Below the pieces are notes generated by a model. That model searched no databases. It saw only the letters and a list, made by a program, of their open reading frames with translations, and was not told the origin of the DNA. A DNA stretch of 64,000 nt. It comes from CAYWVR01 sp964461715 (GTDB lineage: Bacteria; Planctomycetota; Phycisphaerae; FEN-1346). Position numbers and translations under genes: made by a program. Where the stretch lies: contig CAYWVR010000007.1 of NCBI GenBank assembly GCA_964461715.1, positions 1 through 64,000 on the forward strand, written 5' to 3'. Positions 41,647 to 51,559 of the stretch are shown in pieces (the first letter of the stretch is position 1; each line of letters opens with the position of its first letter).

Positions 41647-42591
41647 CTATCCCTTCACTCGCCGCTTCCGATGCGCCAGGTAGTGCGCCAGGGCCGCGTC
41701 GAACCCGTACTTCGTCGAGAGCGGCACGTAGTCGATGTCCATCTGGCCGCAGCCGGTTTCGAGCCGGTCGATGAAGGCGCGGACGCGGTCGAGGTACTCG
41801 GCCCGGACGGCCCGGGGGTCGAGCTGGACGCGGCGTCCGTCGACCTCCAGGTCGCGAAAAAGGCTCCACCGGTCGAACGGGAACGCCAGCTCCTCCTCCG
41901 CCATGACGTGCAGCAGGATGACCTCGTGCTTGCGGAAGCGGAAGTGGTGGAGGGCGTTCAAGACCTCGCCCGGGTCGTCGAAGAGGTCCGAGATGATGAT
42001 GATGAGGCCCCGCCGGTGGGCCCGTTCGGCGATGTCGTGGAAGATGGGCGCGAGGTCCGTCTCCTCGCCCGGCTCCGTCGCGGCCATCTCCGCCAGGAGC
42101 ACCCGCAGATGGTTGACGCGGCTCCGGGCGGGGATGTAGCGGCGCATCGTCGTGTCGAACGTGACGAGGCCCGCGGCGTCCTGCTGGTGGATCATGAGGT
42201 GGGCGAGCGAGGCCGCCAGGTGCTGGCCGTACTCGAACTTCGAGAGGGCCACCCCGTCGATGCGGGCGGCGGCGTCGCCGGTGTAGGCCATCGAGCCGGA
42301 GGCGTCGAGGAGGAGGACGCAGCGCAGGTTCGTCTCCTCGATATATTGCTTGATGTAGTAGCGGTCGCTCTTTCCGTAGACGCGCCAGTCCACGTTCCGC
42401 ACGTCGTCGCCGGCCACGTACTGGCGGTGCTCGGCGAACTCGACGCTGAACCCCTTGTAGGGGCTGCGGTGGCGGCCCGAGAAGAACCCCTCCACCACGC
42501 CGCGCGCCACCAACTCCAGCCGGTGAATCTTCGCGAGCGCCTCCGGCTTCAGCAGCCTCATATAGTCGGGCCGGCGGGCGGGTTCGATCAT
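41647..42591 (-). CDS. DUF58 protein (VWA-like, MoxR partner)
   Basis: Protein of 314 aa. The DUF58 core is clear: FSVEFAEHRQYVAGDDVRNV followed by DWRVYGKSDRYYIKQYIEE, then LRCVLLLDASGSMAYTG with an intact DxSxS metal site, and LIIIISDLFDDPGEVLNALH. Soluble, no signal peptide. These proteins act with MoxR AAA+ ATPases, whose gene lies 101 bp upstream on the same strand. Normal length. Confidence 0.92.
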   Translation of the reverse strand: MIEPARRPDYMRLLKPEALAKIHRLELVARGVVEGFFSGRHRSPYKGFSVEFAEHRQYVAGDDVRNVDWRVYGKSDRYYIKQYIEETNLRCVLLLDASGSMAYTGDAAARIDGVALSKFEYGQHLAASLAHLMIHQQDAAGLVTFDTTMRRYIPARSRVNHLRVLLAEMAATEPGEETDLAPIFHDIAERAHRRGLIIIISDLFDDPGEVLNALHHFRFRKHEVILLHVMAEEELAFPFDRWSLFRDLEVDGRRVQLDPRAVRAEYLDRVRAFIDRLETGCGQMDIDYVPLSTKYGFDAALAHYLAHRKRRVKG

Positions 42592-42692
42592 GGGGCCCTC
42601 TCACCTCGTATCCAGCGCGGCGGGCCGGAGGCCTCCCACGCAAAGCCACGGACACGGGCGGACACGCCGCCGGCCGCATCCGAACGTCCGGC

Positions 42693-43730
<1,038 letters not shown>

Positions 43731-43950
43731 GGTCGGGTCTCCCGAACTCGAATCCAGTGCGGGCGGGAAAACCGCCCTCCGATGGGTAGCATGCGTCTCC
43801 CGCGTGGCCGCGCCCCGGCGCGTCGGAAGACGACGACGGCGAACCGGCCCCGCACGTTATCCCTTGAACCTTGCGGCACGGGGGCGGTGTTGCCGAAAAC
43901 GGCGATCCAACGGGACGATCGACGGACCAGGGGGCATCCGTCAAAAGGCA

Positions 43951-43978
43951 TTGACAGCCCCGGCCCGGGCGGCATAAT
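43951..43978 (+). promoter_or_regulatory. sigma-70-like promoter of tRNA-Gly
   Basis: TTGACA (43951-43956), 16-nt spacer, CATAAT (43973-43978), 18 nt before the first base of the tRNA. Confidence 0.75.
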
Positions 43979-43996
43979 ACGGGGGCGGCCTTGAGA

Positions 43997-44070
43997 GCGG
44001 GCGTAACTCAATGGTAGAGTGGTGGCTTCCCAAGCCACATACGAGGGTTCGATTCCCTTCGCCCGCTCCA
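43997..44070 (+). tRNA. tRNA-Gly (CCC)
   Basis: A 74-nt tRNA with encoded CCA. Acceptor GCGGGCG pairs with CGCCCGC, anticodon stem GTGGC/GCCAC encloses TTCCCAA with anticodon CCC, T-loop GGTTCGATTCC. Confidence 0.96.
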
Positions 44071-44129
44071 ATCTCCCCTTATCCTCACCACCGATGGTGG
44101 CACGGGTCCCGGCACGCTCCGAGGGCGGG

Positions 44130-45998
44130 CTAGAACGGCAACGCCGTCTCGTCCTCACCCCGGCCCGGGGCGGCATAGTCGCGCCCGAACTGCCGCTCGA
44201 GGTCCGAGCGGGAGAGCATCAACGCCGTGGGGCGGCCGTGGGGGCAGGTGGCGGCGAGGCGGGCCGCCTCGCGGTGGGCGAGCAGGGCCCGGATCTCCCC
44301 GGCTTCGAGCGGGTCGCCGGCCTTGACGGCCGCGCGGCACGCGGCGACGTGGGCGAGCTTCTCGAGAACCTGACGCGGGGCGGGGGCGGCGTCCAGCTCC
44401 AGGACCCACGCCAGGAAGTCCCGCAGCGTCCCTTCCGGGTCGGCCTTCGCCAGCAGCGACGGGAACGCCTGCACGCCTACGGCGCGCGGCCCGAGCGGGG
44501 CAACCTCGATGCCCAGCCGCTCCAGGGCCTCCTCGTGGGCCTCCACCGCCGCCATTTCCCGGTCCGACAAGTCCACCGCCACGGGCATCAGCCGCCGCTG
44601 ACTCTCCAGCGTCCCCGCCTCCAGCCGGGCCATGATCTCCTCAAACAGCACCCGCTCGTGCAGCGCGTGCTGGTCCACGATCAGCATCCCGTCCGTCGTC
44701 TCGGCCACAAGATACGTGTTATGAATCTGGATAGCCTGAACCGGCGGCGGCCCTTCCTCGTCCGTCGCCTCCTCGGGCGGCGGGGGAAGGGGCCCGCGCG
44801 AGTCGGCGCGCGCCGGCGGTGTCGAGGGCGGGGCAGATGACGACGACGAACTCGACCGCGCCGCACGGCCACGAAAGTCGATCCGCTCCTGCGTCGGCGG
44901 GCTGCGAAGGAAGTCGGCCACCGCGCGACGAACGCGGTCCTCGTGCGGACGCTCCATGCCCGCTTCCTCCTCGGCCGGCGGCGCGCTCGGCACGGCGTGC
45001 GGCGTGATGCCGGGACCGAGGAGCCGCTCCCGTACGGCCGCGAGGACGAGCCCGTAGAGGAGGTGCGCGTCGCGCAGGCGGACCTCGATCTTCGTCGGGT
45101 GGACGTTCACGTCGACGCGGTCCGGCGGGACGGTGAGGAAGAGGAACGCGACCGGCTGCCGCCCTCCTTCGAGCATGCCGCGGTACGCCTCGCGCAGAGC
45201 GTGCAGGAGGCTCCGGTCGCGGACGAATCGCCCGTTGATGAACAGGTACTGATGCTTCGTGGTCGCCCGGGCGACCTGCGGCGGGGCCACCAGGCCGCGC
45301 AGCGTTCCCGCCGCCTCCTCGCCCCCGACCGGCAACAGGACCTCCGCCAGGTCCGACCCGAAGAACGCCCCGATGCGGCTGCGGACGTTCTCGGCGGGGG
45401 GCAGCTCGTACACGTGCCGCCCGTTGTGCGTCACCGTGAAATGCACCGCCGGGTACGCCAGGGCCGCCCGGGCCACGTGCTCGGAAACGTGGCCCATCTC
45501 GGTGGTGTCGGTCTTGAGGAACTTGCGTCGGGCGGGGACGTAGCGGAAGAGGTTCCGGACCTCGACGCTCGTGCCCACCGGGCCGCTCGCGGGGCGAGGC
45601 GGCTCGACCTTTCCGGCCGACGCGCTCACCTCGACGGCTTCGAGCGCGTCGGCCGTGCGGCTCACGATCCGCAGGTCGGCGACCGAGGCGATGGAGGCGA
45701 GGGCCTCGCCGCGGAACCCGAGCGTCGTGATGCCTTCGAGGTCGTCGGCCGAGGCGATCTTACTCGTGGCGTGGCTCGCCAGGGCCCGCGGCACGTCGGC
45801 GGCGGCGATGCCGGCGCCGTCGTCGCTGACGCGCATGAGCTTCTTGCCGGCTTCCGCAAGCTCGATGCGGATGCGGGCGGCCTGGGCATCGAGCGCGTTC
45901 TCGAGCAGCTCTTTGACGACGCTCGCCGGACGCTCGATCACCTCGCCGGCGGCGATCTGGTTGACGAGCGTCTCGGACAGGACGCGAATCGGCGGCAT
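44130..45998 (-). CDS. mutL: DNA mismatch repair protein MutL with endonuclease motif
   Basis: Protein of 622 aa. GHKL ATPase N-terminus: IAAGEVIERPASVVKELLEN, VSDDGAGIAAADVPRAL, HATSKIASADDLEGITTLGF and RGEALASI. Transducer domain with VNVHPTKIEVRL. The C-terminal domain has DQHALHERVLFEE, matching the DQHA-x2-E-x4-E endonuclease motif, and CPHGRPT. So this is the nicking type of MutL found in bacteria lacking MutH, giving strand incision in mismatch repair. A Ser/Pro-rich linker joins the halves. No mutS nearby. Confidence 0.95.
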   Translation of the reverse strand: MPPIRVLSETLVNQIAAGEVIERPASVVKELLENALDAQAARIRIELAEAGKKLMRVSDDGAGIAAADVPRALASHATSKIASADDLEGITTLGFRGEALASIASVADLRIVSRTADALEAVEVSASAGKVEPPRPASGPVGTSVEVRNLFRYVPARRKFLKTDTTEMGHVSEHVARAALAYPAVHFTVTHNGRHVYELPPAENVRSRIGAFFGSDLAEVLLPVGGEEAAGTLRGLVAPPQVARATTKHQYLFINGRFVRDRSLLHALREAYRGMLEGGRQPVAFLFLTVPPDRVDVNVHPTKIEVRLRDAHLLYGLVLAAVRERLLGPGITPHAVPSAPPAEEEAGMERPHEDRVRRAVADFLRSPPTQERIDFRGRAARSSSSSSSAPPSTPPARADSRGPLPPPPEEATDEEGPPPVQAIQIHNTYLVAETTDGMLIVDQHALHERVLFEEIMARLEAGTLESQRRLMPVAVDLSDREMAAVEAHEEALERLGIEVAPLGPRAVGVQAFPSLLAKADPEGTLRDFLAWVLELDAAPAPRQVLEKLAHVAACRAAVKAGDPLEAGEIRALLAHREAARLAATCPHGRPTALMLSRSDLERQFGRDYAAPGRGEDETALPF

Positions 45999-46031
45999 GT
46001 GCAGGGGGCCCTCGCTCGTCGGTGCGCAGAC

Positions 46032-46060
46032 ATTATAGCGGGAAGGTCCGCGACCGCCAA
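46032..46060 (-). promoter_or_regulatory. sigma-70-like promoter of mutL
   Basis: Minus-strand TTGGCG (46055-46060), 17-nt spacer, perfect TATAAT (46032-46037), about 35 nt before the ATG. Confidence 0.7.
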
Positions 46061-46098
46061 CCTATGGAGTGCGGCGGCAGGGGTGCCCGCCAAAACGG

Positions 46099-46127
46099 TT
46101 GTCCCGGCTCCCGCCGCGGCGTATGAT
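46099..46127 (+). promoter_or_regulatory. sigma-70-like promoter of the YkgJ pair
   Basis: TTGTCC (46099-46104), 17-nt spacer, TATGAT (46122-46127), divergent from the mutL promoter. Confidence 0.55.
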
Positions 46128-46174
46128 GGCACAACGCGTGCCGCGATGTTCGACGCTCCAGCCCGGAGCCGCCG

Positions 46175-46612
46175 ATGACGCGAGCGAAAGCCATCCCGCA
46201 CGAACGGACGCCCTGGTACGCCGACGGTCTGCGCTTCGCGTGCCAGGCGTGCGGGCGGTGCTGCGGCGGAGCGCCGGGGTACGTGTGGCTTGACCGGGAG
46301 GAGTTGGCGGCGATGGCCCGGGCCGCGAGGTGCGACGTCAAGCTCTTCCGGCGGACGTACGTGCGGAAGCTCTGGCGGGGCCTCAGCCTCAAGGAGAAGG
46401 CGAACTACGATTGCGTCATGCTCGCGGCCGACGGCCGGTGCACCGTCTACGAGGTCCGCCCCACCCAGTGCCGCACCTGGCCCTTCTGGCCCTCGAACCT
46501 GAAGGACCCGAAGGCGTGGGCGGAGGCGGCGAAGCGGTGCCCGGGGGTGGGGCAGGGGCCCCTCTATGCCTTCGAGCAGATCGATGCGCAACGTCTGGAG
46601 ATGAATCCCTAG
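46175..46612 (+). CDS. YkgJ-family cysteine-cluster protein
   Basis: Protein of 145 aa with the zinc/iron-chelating CxCGxCC-type motif of the YkgJ family: FACQACGRCCGGAPGYVWL, plus later cysteines in DGRCTVYEVRPTQCRTWPFW and AKRCPG. Eight conserved cysteines would hold a metal or Fe-S centre. Function of the family is not settled. Its stop codon abuts the ATG of the next gene, which encodes a second member of the same family. Confidence 0.9.
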   Translation: MTRAKAIPHERTPWYADGLRFACQACGRCCGGAPGYVWLDREELAAMARAARCDVKLFRRTYVRKLWRGLSLKEKANYDCVMLAADGRCTVYEVRPTQCRTWPFWPSNLKDPKAWAEAAKRCPGVGQGPLYAFEQIDAQRLEMNP

Positions 46613-47149
46613 ATGCCCGGACCGTCAGGCTCGGCACCCGTGGACGATCTTGCGTCGGCGTCGCGTCTGGCGCCGTGGGGTCCGCCGCCCGCCCTTCGTC
46701 CCATTCCGCCTGCCCTCGTGTCGGCCGTCGCCGAGACCTACGCGCACGTCGACGCCGCCCTCGCACCCCTGGCCAATTCCTGCCGCGCGTGCGGCACGTG
46801 CTGCCGCTTCGAGCGCGGCGGTCCGGTCCTGTTCGCGAGCGCCCTGGAGTTGGCGTACCTTTTCGAGCGCGCGGGTGCGCCTCCAGGCGATCGTCGCCCC
46901 CAGCCGGCCGTCCCCGACGCCCCGTGGACCTGTCCCTACCAGGACGCCGACCGCTGCCGCGCCCGCGACGGGCGGGCCCTCGGCTGCCGCACGTACTTCT
47001 GCGATCCGGCGGCCCGGACACGGGGGGAGGCCGTCTACGCGAAGGCCGCGGCCCGTCTGCGGCGGGTCGCCGAGGCGCACGGGTATCCGTGGTGGTACGG
47101 CCCGGCGCGGGCGGCCTTTGAGCGGCGGGGGGAGGGGGAGACGACGTGA
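46613..47149 (+). CDS. second YkgJ-like cysteine-cluster protein
   Basis: Protein of 178 aa. NSCRACGTCCRFERGGPVLF gives the same cysteine cluster; WTCPYQDADRCRARDGRALG and CRTYFCDPAARTRGE complete it. It starts directly after the stop of the first YkgJ gene and ends overlapping the GTG of the esterase gene (GTGA), so the three are coupled. Sequence differs enough from its neighbour that the pair may form a heteromer. Confidence 0.85.
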   Translation: MPGPSGSAPVDDLASASRLAPWGPPPALRPIPPALVSAVAETYAHVDAALAPLANSCRACGTCCRFERGGPVLFASALELAYLFERAGAPPGDRRPQPAVPDAPWTCPYQDADRCRARDGRALGCRTYFCDPAARTRGEAVYAKAAARLRRVAEAHGYPWWYGPARAAFERRGEGETT

Positions 47150-48330
47150 GGATTCTCGCCGCCCTACTGCGGGCAGGAGCGATCATGGCCATGAGCGGAT
47201 ACGACGTACCGGGGGCGGACCTCGACCTGCCCGACCCCCTTACCACCAACGCCGGCGAGACCGTCGCCACGCCCGAGGCGTGGACCGAAACTCGGCGTCC
47301 CGAAATTCTCGAGCTCTTTCGCACCCATGTCTATGGCCGCGCGCCCGTGGGGCGGCCGGAGGACCTGCGATTCGAGGTCGCGAAGGCCGACCCGACGGCG
47401 ATGGACGGCGCGGCGACACGGAAGCTGGTGAACGTACGGTACAGCGGTCCCGGCGGGGAGGGGGGCCTGCGACTGATCCTGTTCGTCCCGAACGCCGCCC
47501 CGAAGCCCGCCCCCGCGTTCCTCCTCATCTCGAACCGGGACCCCGACGAGAACCTCGACCCGACGCGCGCCAAGCGGAGCGGCTTCTGGCCCGCCGAGGA
47601 GATCGTCGCCCGCGGGTACGCCGCCGCCGCGTTCCATAACGCCGACGTCGATCCCGACCGTCACGACGGCTTCAAGAACGGGGTGCACGGGCTCTTCGAC
47701 CCGCCGGATGGGCCCCGCGCACCGGACGCCTGGGGCGCCATCGCCGCGTGGGCCTGGGGGGCGAGCCGGGCCCTCGATTACCTGGAGACGGACGTGGACG
47801 TCGACGCGCGGCGGGTGGCCGTGGTGGGTCACTCGCGGGGCGGAAAGACGGCCCTCTGGGCCGGGGCCGAGGACCCGCGTTTTGCTATGGTCGTCTCGAA
47901 CGAGTCGGGGTGCACGGGGGCGGCGCTCGCGCGGCGAAAGCGGGGCGAGCGCGTCCGGCAGATCAACGACCGGTTCCCGCACTGGTTCTGCGCGGGCTAT
48001 ACGCGCTATAACGGTCGCGAGGACGATTTGCCGCTCGATCAGCACATGCTCCTCGCCCTGGCGGCCCCGCGGCTCTTGTACGTGGCGAGCGCGTCGGAGG
48101 ACGCGTGGGCCGACCCGGAGGGCGAGTTTCTGGCGGCCCGGGCGGCGTCGCCGGTCTACCGGCTCCTCGGGCAGGCGGGGCTCGAAGCCGACGCGATGCC
48201 GGGGCCGGGCGGGGTCCTGCACGCCGGGCGCATCGGCTATCACCTCCGCCCCGGCAAGCACAACCTGACGCGATGGGACTGGGCCCGGTTCATGGATTTC
48301 GCCGACCGGCACGGCCGGGAGGAGGGGTAG
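47146..48330 (+). CDS. alpha/beta-hydrolase, glucuronoyl esterase (CE15)-like
   Basis: Protein of 394 aa if started at GTG 47146, which has a G-rich Shine-Dalgarno and overlaps the previous stop; ATG 47185 with AGGAG is an equally good start and gives 381 aa. No clear signal peptide. The fold is an alpha/beta-hydrolase with nucleophile elbow VAVVGHSRGGKTALWAG, the oxyanion/loop NESGCTGAALARRK, and a catalytic His candidate in RPGKHNLTRWDWARFMDFAD. Similar enzymes cut ester links between glucuronic acid and lignin or act as acetylxylan esterases. Confidence 0.82.
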   Translation: MRILAALLRAGAIMAMSGYDVPGADLDLPDPLTTNAGETVATPEAWTETRRPEILELFRTHVYGRAPVGRPEDLRFEVAKADPTAMDGAATRKLVNVRYSGPGGEGGLRLILFVPNAAPKPAPAFLLISNRDPDENLDPTRAKRSGFWPAEEIVARGYAAAAFHNADVDPDRHDGFKNGVHGLFDPPDGPRAPDAWGAIAAWAWGASRALDYLETDVDVDARRVAVVGHSRGGKTALWAGAEDPRFAMVVSNESGCTGAALARRKRGERVRQINDRFPHWFCAGYTRYNGREDDLPLDQHMLLALAAPRLLYVASASEDAWADPEGEFLAARAASPVYRLLGQAGLEADAMPGPGGVLHAGRIGYHLRPGKHNLTRWDWARFMDFADRHGREEG

Positions 48331-48680
48331 CGGCGTCCGGTGTCCGCCGGGGCCTTCCGCCTAATCCTCTCCCATCCGTTTCATGATCAACGTATACGCT
48401 GGGACTGTGCGCGACGCGTCGATCGCGCGAGGGCAGGCGGCGCATCGAGAGCAAGCCTCCCGGCGCGCCCCGGCCGAGCCGGACCCGGGGGGTTGGTGGG
48501 CTTGGCGCGGTACCTCCGCAAGCGAAAGTAACCGCACGCCGGCCGCGCGGAGGGAACACCCCGGCGCGGCCGGAACATGGGCGCGGGGGTTTCCCGACCC
48601 CCGCGCCCCGATCAATTCGCCCGGCGTCACGCCGGAGGGCGTGGCCGCGGCGCGGAGTCCGCTTGGGCGTCGACCCTTTT
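48331..48680. other. spacer between convergent genes, hairpins only
   Basis: No protein-like frame. Two strong inverted repeats (48539-48573 and 48579-48608) occupy the centre. Confidence 0.6.
48539..48608. terminator. paired hairpins, probable bidirectional terminator
   Basis: A 10-bp stem (CCGGCCGCGC/GCGCGGCCGG, 15-nt loop) is followed 6 bp later by a perfect 12-bp stem (GGGCGCGGGGGT/ACCCCCGCGCCC, 6-nt loop). They separate the convergent esterase and ACT-domain genes. No clear T-run. Confidence 0.55.
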
Positions 48681-49067
48681 CTACAGCAGCTCGGCCGCCT
48701 TGGCGTTGTCGCCGGTGAAGAGGACAAGGGTGGCTTCGGCGGCGTCGCCGGCGGTGGCGTAAACGATCTCGATGTTGATGCCCGCGTCGGCGAGCTTGGT
48801 GGCCACGTCGTGGAGGGCGCCGGGCGTGTTCGGGGCCTTGACGCAGACGCACTCGGCCCACCCGCACTCGCCCGCCATGCCCTGGACCCGAGCGCATGCC
48901 TTCTCGTTCGCGTCCGTGACCATCAGGAGCTTGCCTGTCCCGTCCTCGGTCCAGGCGCACAGGGCCAGGATGTTGACGCCTTCCTCCTTAAGGGCCGCCG
49001 TGACCCCGGCCAGCCGGCCGACCTCGTCGGGCATGGACGCCTTGATGCTCTTGCAGAGTTGGGCCAT
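48681..49067 (-). CDS. tandem ACT-domain protein
   Basis: Protein of 128 aa with AAGGAG before the ATG. Two ACT domains: KSIKASMPDEVGRLAGVTAA then VNILALCAWTEDGTGKLLMV, and VCVKAPNTPGALHDVATKLA then INIEIVYATAGDAAEATLVL. Such small proteins bind amino acids and regulate metabolism; the ligand is not apparent. It stands 103 bp from the PfkB kinase gene on the same strand, possibly cotranscribed. Confidence 0.88.
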   Translation of the reverse strand: MAQLCKSIKASMPDEVGRLAGVTAALKEEGVNILALCAWTEDGTGKLLMVTDANEKACARVQGMAGECGWAECVCVKAPNTPGALHDVATKLADAGINIEIVYATAGDAAEATLVLFTGDNAKAAELL

Positions 49068-49170
49068 GGTGCTTCTCCTTCCGTTGCTAGGTTGCAGGGG
49101 CGATTGCTCAAAGGCCATTGTACGGCCTCGGGGTTGCCGGCGCACGGGCCAACGTAATTCCACGGAAGGC

Positions 49171-50136
49171 CTATGAGAGCAGGCGGTCCGCCTCCCGGCG
49201 CGTAGGCAGGGCGGGGATGGCGCCGGCCTTCGTGCAGGCCATCGCCCCGACGGCGTTCGCCCGCCGCGCGATCCGGTCGAGGACGTGCGGCGTCAGGTTT
49301 GCGAGGCGTTTGCCCTGGCGGAGGAAATCGAGGAGGTCGGCGACGAGGCTCGCGACGAACCCGTCGCCCGCCCCCGTGCACTCGAGGACATCCACGGCGT
49401 AGCCCGGGGCCTCGCCCGAGCCCGACGCGTGGAAATACGCGCACCCCCGGGGCCCGCGGCTGACGACGACGAGTTTCGGCCCCGCGTCGAGAATCTTGGC
49501 CGCGCCCGACGCGAGGTCGTCGACGCCCGTCACCATCCGCCACTCCTCCTCGCTGATCTTGACGAGGTCGGCGAAGCGGAGGCCCTCCCGGATGGCGTCG
49601 CGGGCGGCCGCCTCGTCGGTCCAGAGGGCGGGGCGCCAGTTCGGGTCGAACGAGACGAGCCGCCCGGCGTCTCGGGCCGCCCGGGCCGCCCGGATCGTCG
49701 CGGCCCTCGGGCCGGGGTCGATCATCGAGATCGAGCCGAAATGGAACGCATGCGCTCCGCGCACGTAATCCTCGTCGATGTCCTCGGGCTCCAGGAGCAT
49801 GTCGGCCCCGGGATTGCGGTAGAAGAAAATCTCCTTGCGTCCGTCGTCGTGGACGCCGACGAAAGCGAGGGTGGTGCGGGCCCGGTCGGTCGAGAGGAGG
49901 TGCGAGGTGTCGACGCCCGCCGCCTCGAGGGTCGCGCGGAGGAAGTGGCCGAAGGGCTCGTCGCCGATCATGCCGACGAACCCGGCCGACCGCCCGAGCC
50001 GGGCCAGGCCGCACGCAACGTTCGCCGGAGCCCCTCCGGGCGCCCGCTGGAACGTCGCCACCTCCGCCGCCGGCCGATTCGTCTCGACGGCCACGAAATC
50101 AATCAAGAGCTCCCCGAGACAGACGACGTCGGGCAT
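49171..50136 (-). CDS. PfkB-family sugar kinase (fructokinase-like)
   Basis: Protein of 321 aa. The ribokinase fold is clear: VVCLGELLIDFVAVE, APGGAPANVACGLARLG, GFVGMIGDEPFGHFLRATL, VSFDPNWRPALW, and the C-terminal catalytic motif LECTGAGDGFVASLVADLL with the GAGD base intact. In the usual DTTGAGD block the first Asp is replaced (EC). The GGAPANVA and GDEPFGH motifs favour fructokinase (ScrK-like) among family members. It transfers phosphate from ATP to a sugar. Confidence 0.87.
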   Translation of the reverse strand: MPDVVCLGELLIDFVAVETNRPAAEVATFQRAPGGAPANVACGLARLGRSAGFVGMIGDEPFGHFLRATLEAAGVDTSHLLSTDRARTTLAFVGVHDDGRKEIFFYRNPGADMLLEPEDIDEDYVRGAHAFHFGSISMIDPGPRAATIRAARAARDAGRLVSFDPNWRPALWTDEAAARDAIREGLRFADLVKISEEEWRMVTGVDDLASGAAKILDAGPKLVVVSRGPRGCAYFHASGSGEAPGYAVDVLECTGAGDGFVASLVADLLDFLRQGKRLANLTPHVLDRIARRANAVGAMACTKAGAIPALPTRREADRLLS

Positions 50137-50221
50137 CGATGGACCTCCGCAAAGGGGCCGGGCAATGGTCGCGTGGGGGGGAGGGGGACGCCATGTTCGA
50201 TCGGGCTTCTACGACCGAAAA

Positions 50222-51058
50222 TCATCCCTCGCCTTCCTCCTCCTCCGGCGGCGGTTCCACCGCGCATCTCCCCACGATGACCTTGACGGCCTTCTCTCCG
50301 CCGAACGTCACCTCGCACGTCGCCTTGCCGAAGGGGGGAACCTCGGCGGCCGGATGGACGGCGGGCGCGAAGGCCGCCCGGTCCATCGTCCCGTCCTCGC
50401 CGGGCCCGTAGAGGCGGACCTGGACGACGGTGGCGGGATAGGGCAGAACGCTGGTGATCTCGAGGCCCACCGTTTGCCCGTCCTCGCCGGCGCTCTGTTT
50501 GACGATCCGGACGGGGAGCAGCACGTCCGGCACGACGATCTCCGGCGGCGTGCGGAGGCGAATGGGCCGGCCGGAGGCCCCCGGCACCGGCAGGGCCACG
50601 GCGCCCTGCGTTTCCTTGGTGCCGCCGCGCCGGAGCGTCCGCCACCCGGTGGTCGTCCGCATGTCCATCGTCTGGACGGCCCGCCACTGGATGCGGCGGG
50701 AATCGTAGAGGAAGCCCTCGATGACCGTCTCGAAGACGTAGCCGGCCTTGGCCTCGTCGGCCTCGTCGCGGAGGGTCCGGCCGGGGGCCGTCGAGCGCGT
50801 CGCGCGCATGCCCCCGATCATCGACCTCTGGATGCCGCCGGTGTAGGCATCGCGAATCCGCTCGAGGGCCCCGCGGACGAACTCCGCGTCCTCGGGCTTG
50901 AAGCGGATGCGCGGCGAGACGACGACGCTGAAGCGGAGGCGGGTGTAATCGACCCCCTCGACGACGTCCCGCGGGTGGGGGCGGTAGCCGCGCTGGGCGA
51001 GGCTCGTGGAACCGAGAAGAAGGAGGGCCCCCGCGGCCAGGACGATCGCGCGTCTCAT
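50222..51058 (-). CDS. exported protein of unknown function
   Basis: Protein of 278 aa. ATG 51058 begins a signal peptide (AIVLAAGALLLLGSTSLAQ). The mature part looks beta-rich with no known motif: RFSVVVSPRIRFKPEDAEFV, GYVFETVIEGFLYDSRRIQW, SGRPIRLRTPPEIVVPDVLL and TSVLPYPATVVQVRLYGPGE. It ends in a poly-Glu tail (PPPEEEEGEG). The next gene upstream on the same strand is a small lipoprotein separated by a terminator, so it probably has its own promoter. Could be a cell-envelope structural component; uncertain. Confidence 0.7.
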   Translation of the reverse strand: MRRAIVLAAGALLLLGSTSLAQRGYRPHPRDVVEGVDYTRLRFSVVVSPRIRFKPEDAEFVRGALERIRDAYTGGIQRSMIGGMRATRSTAPGRTLRDEADEAKAGYVFETVIEGFLYDSRRIQWRAVQTMDMRTTTGWRTLRRGGTKETQGAVALPVPGASGRPIRLRTPPEIVVPDVLLPVRIVKQSAGEDGQTVGLEITSVLPYPATVVQVRLYGPGEDGTMDRAAFAPAVHPAAEVPPFGKATCEVTFGGEKAVKVIVGRCAVEPPPEEEEGEG

Positions 51059-51080
51059 GGCAGGCCTCCCGGGCCCATGG

Positions 51081-51110
51081 AAAAACCCCCGCCCTCGCGG
51101 GACGGGGGTC
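51081..51110 (-). terminator. Rho-independent terminator
   Basis: Minus-strand hairpin CCCCCG(T)CCC, 4-nt loop, GGGCGGGGG followed by TTTTT (51081-51085), 40 bp after the stop of the small lipoprotein gene. The clearest intrinsic terminator in the window. Confidence 0.8.
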
Positions 51111-51149
51111 GAGTCGCTGATGTCGCGATGCGTCGGCGCGGGGGACGCG

Positions 51150-51359
51150 TTACGGCTGGTACCACGGCGAGAGGTGCGTCGCACGCTCCTGGAGCCAGAT
51201 GACGTCCCAGTCGTCCTTGCAGCCCAGCTCGTCCGCGTCGATGACGCGCCGATAGGTCATCTCGCGGTACCGGTCGTGCGCCGTGTACTCCGCGCATCCG
51301 GCGATCATCGTCCCGAGCACCCCGGCCAGTGCGACCAGAAGCAGCACCACGCGTTTCAT
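51150..51359 (-). CDS. small lipoprotein, planctomycete type
   Basis: Protein of 69 aa. Signal peptide with lipobox (VVLLLVALAGVLGTMIAGC), then HDRYREMTYRRVIDADELGC and KDDWDVIWLQERATHLSPWY. The C-terminal block (D-E-L-G-x-x-D-D-W-D-x-x-W-L) is, from memory, repeated among small planctomycete lipoproteins of unknown function. A near-consensus promoter is located 51 nt upstream and an intrinsic terminator follows, so it is a single-gene unit. Confidence 0.8.
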   Translation of the reverse strand: MKRVVLLLVALAGVLGTMIAGCAEYTAHDRYREMTYRRVIDADELGCKDDWDVIWLQERATHLSPWYQP

Positions 51360-51409
51360 CGATCGGCTCTCCTTCCACCCCCGCCTGGAGGGTCCTTTGA
51401 CGCCTGCGC

Positions 51410-51438
51410 ATGCTAGAACGTAAGTCCGGTCGTGTCAA
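51410..51438 (-). promoter_or_regulatory. sigma-70-like promoter of the small lipoprotein
   Basis: Minus-strand TTGACA (51433-51438), 17-nt spacer, TAGCAT (51410-51415). Confidence 0.75.
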
Positions 51439-51559
51439 CAGGAAAAAAACGGCTGTGCTGCGCGCGGGGGGGGCAGTATGATGCGTGTCAAATCGCCCGG
51501 CGGCGTAGCCGGGCAAGGTCATCCGGGAAATCCCGGCTGATGGCCGTGTGCCGCCCGCC

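Noticed and set aside
47146..47184. Signal peptide on the esterase from GTG 47146
   Set aside because: The extra residues (MRILAALLRAGAIMAMSG) are too short and lack a cleavage site, so export is not claimed.
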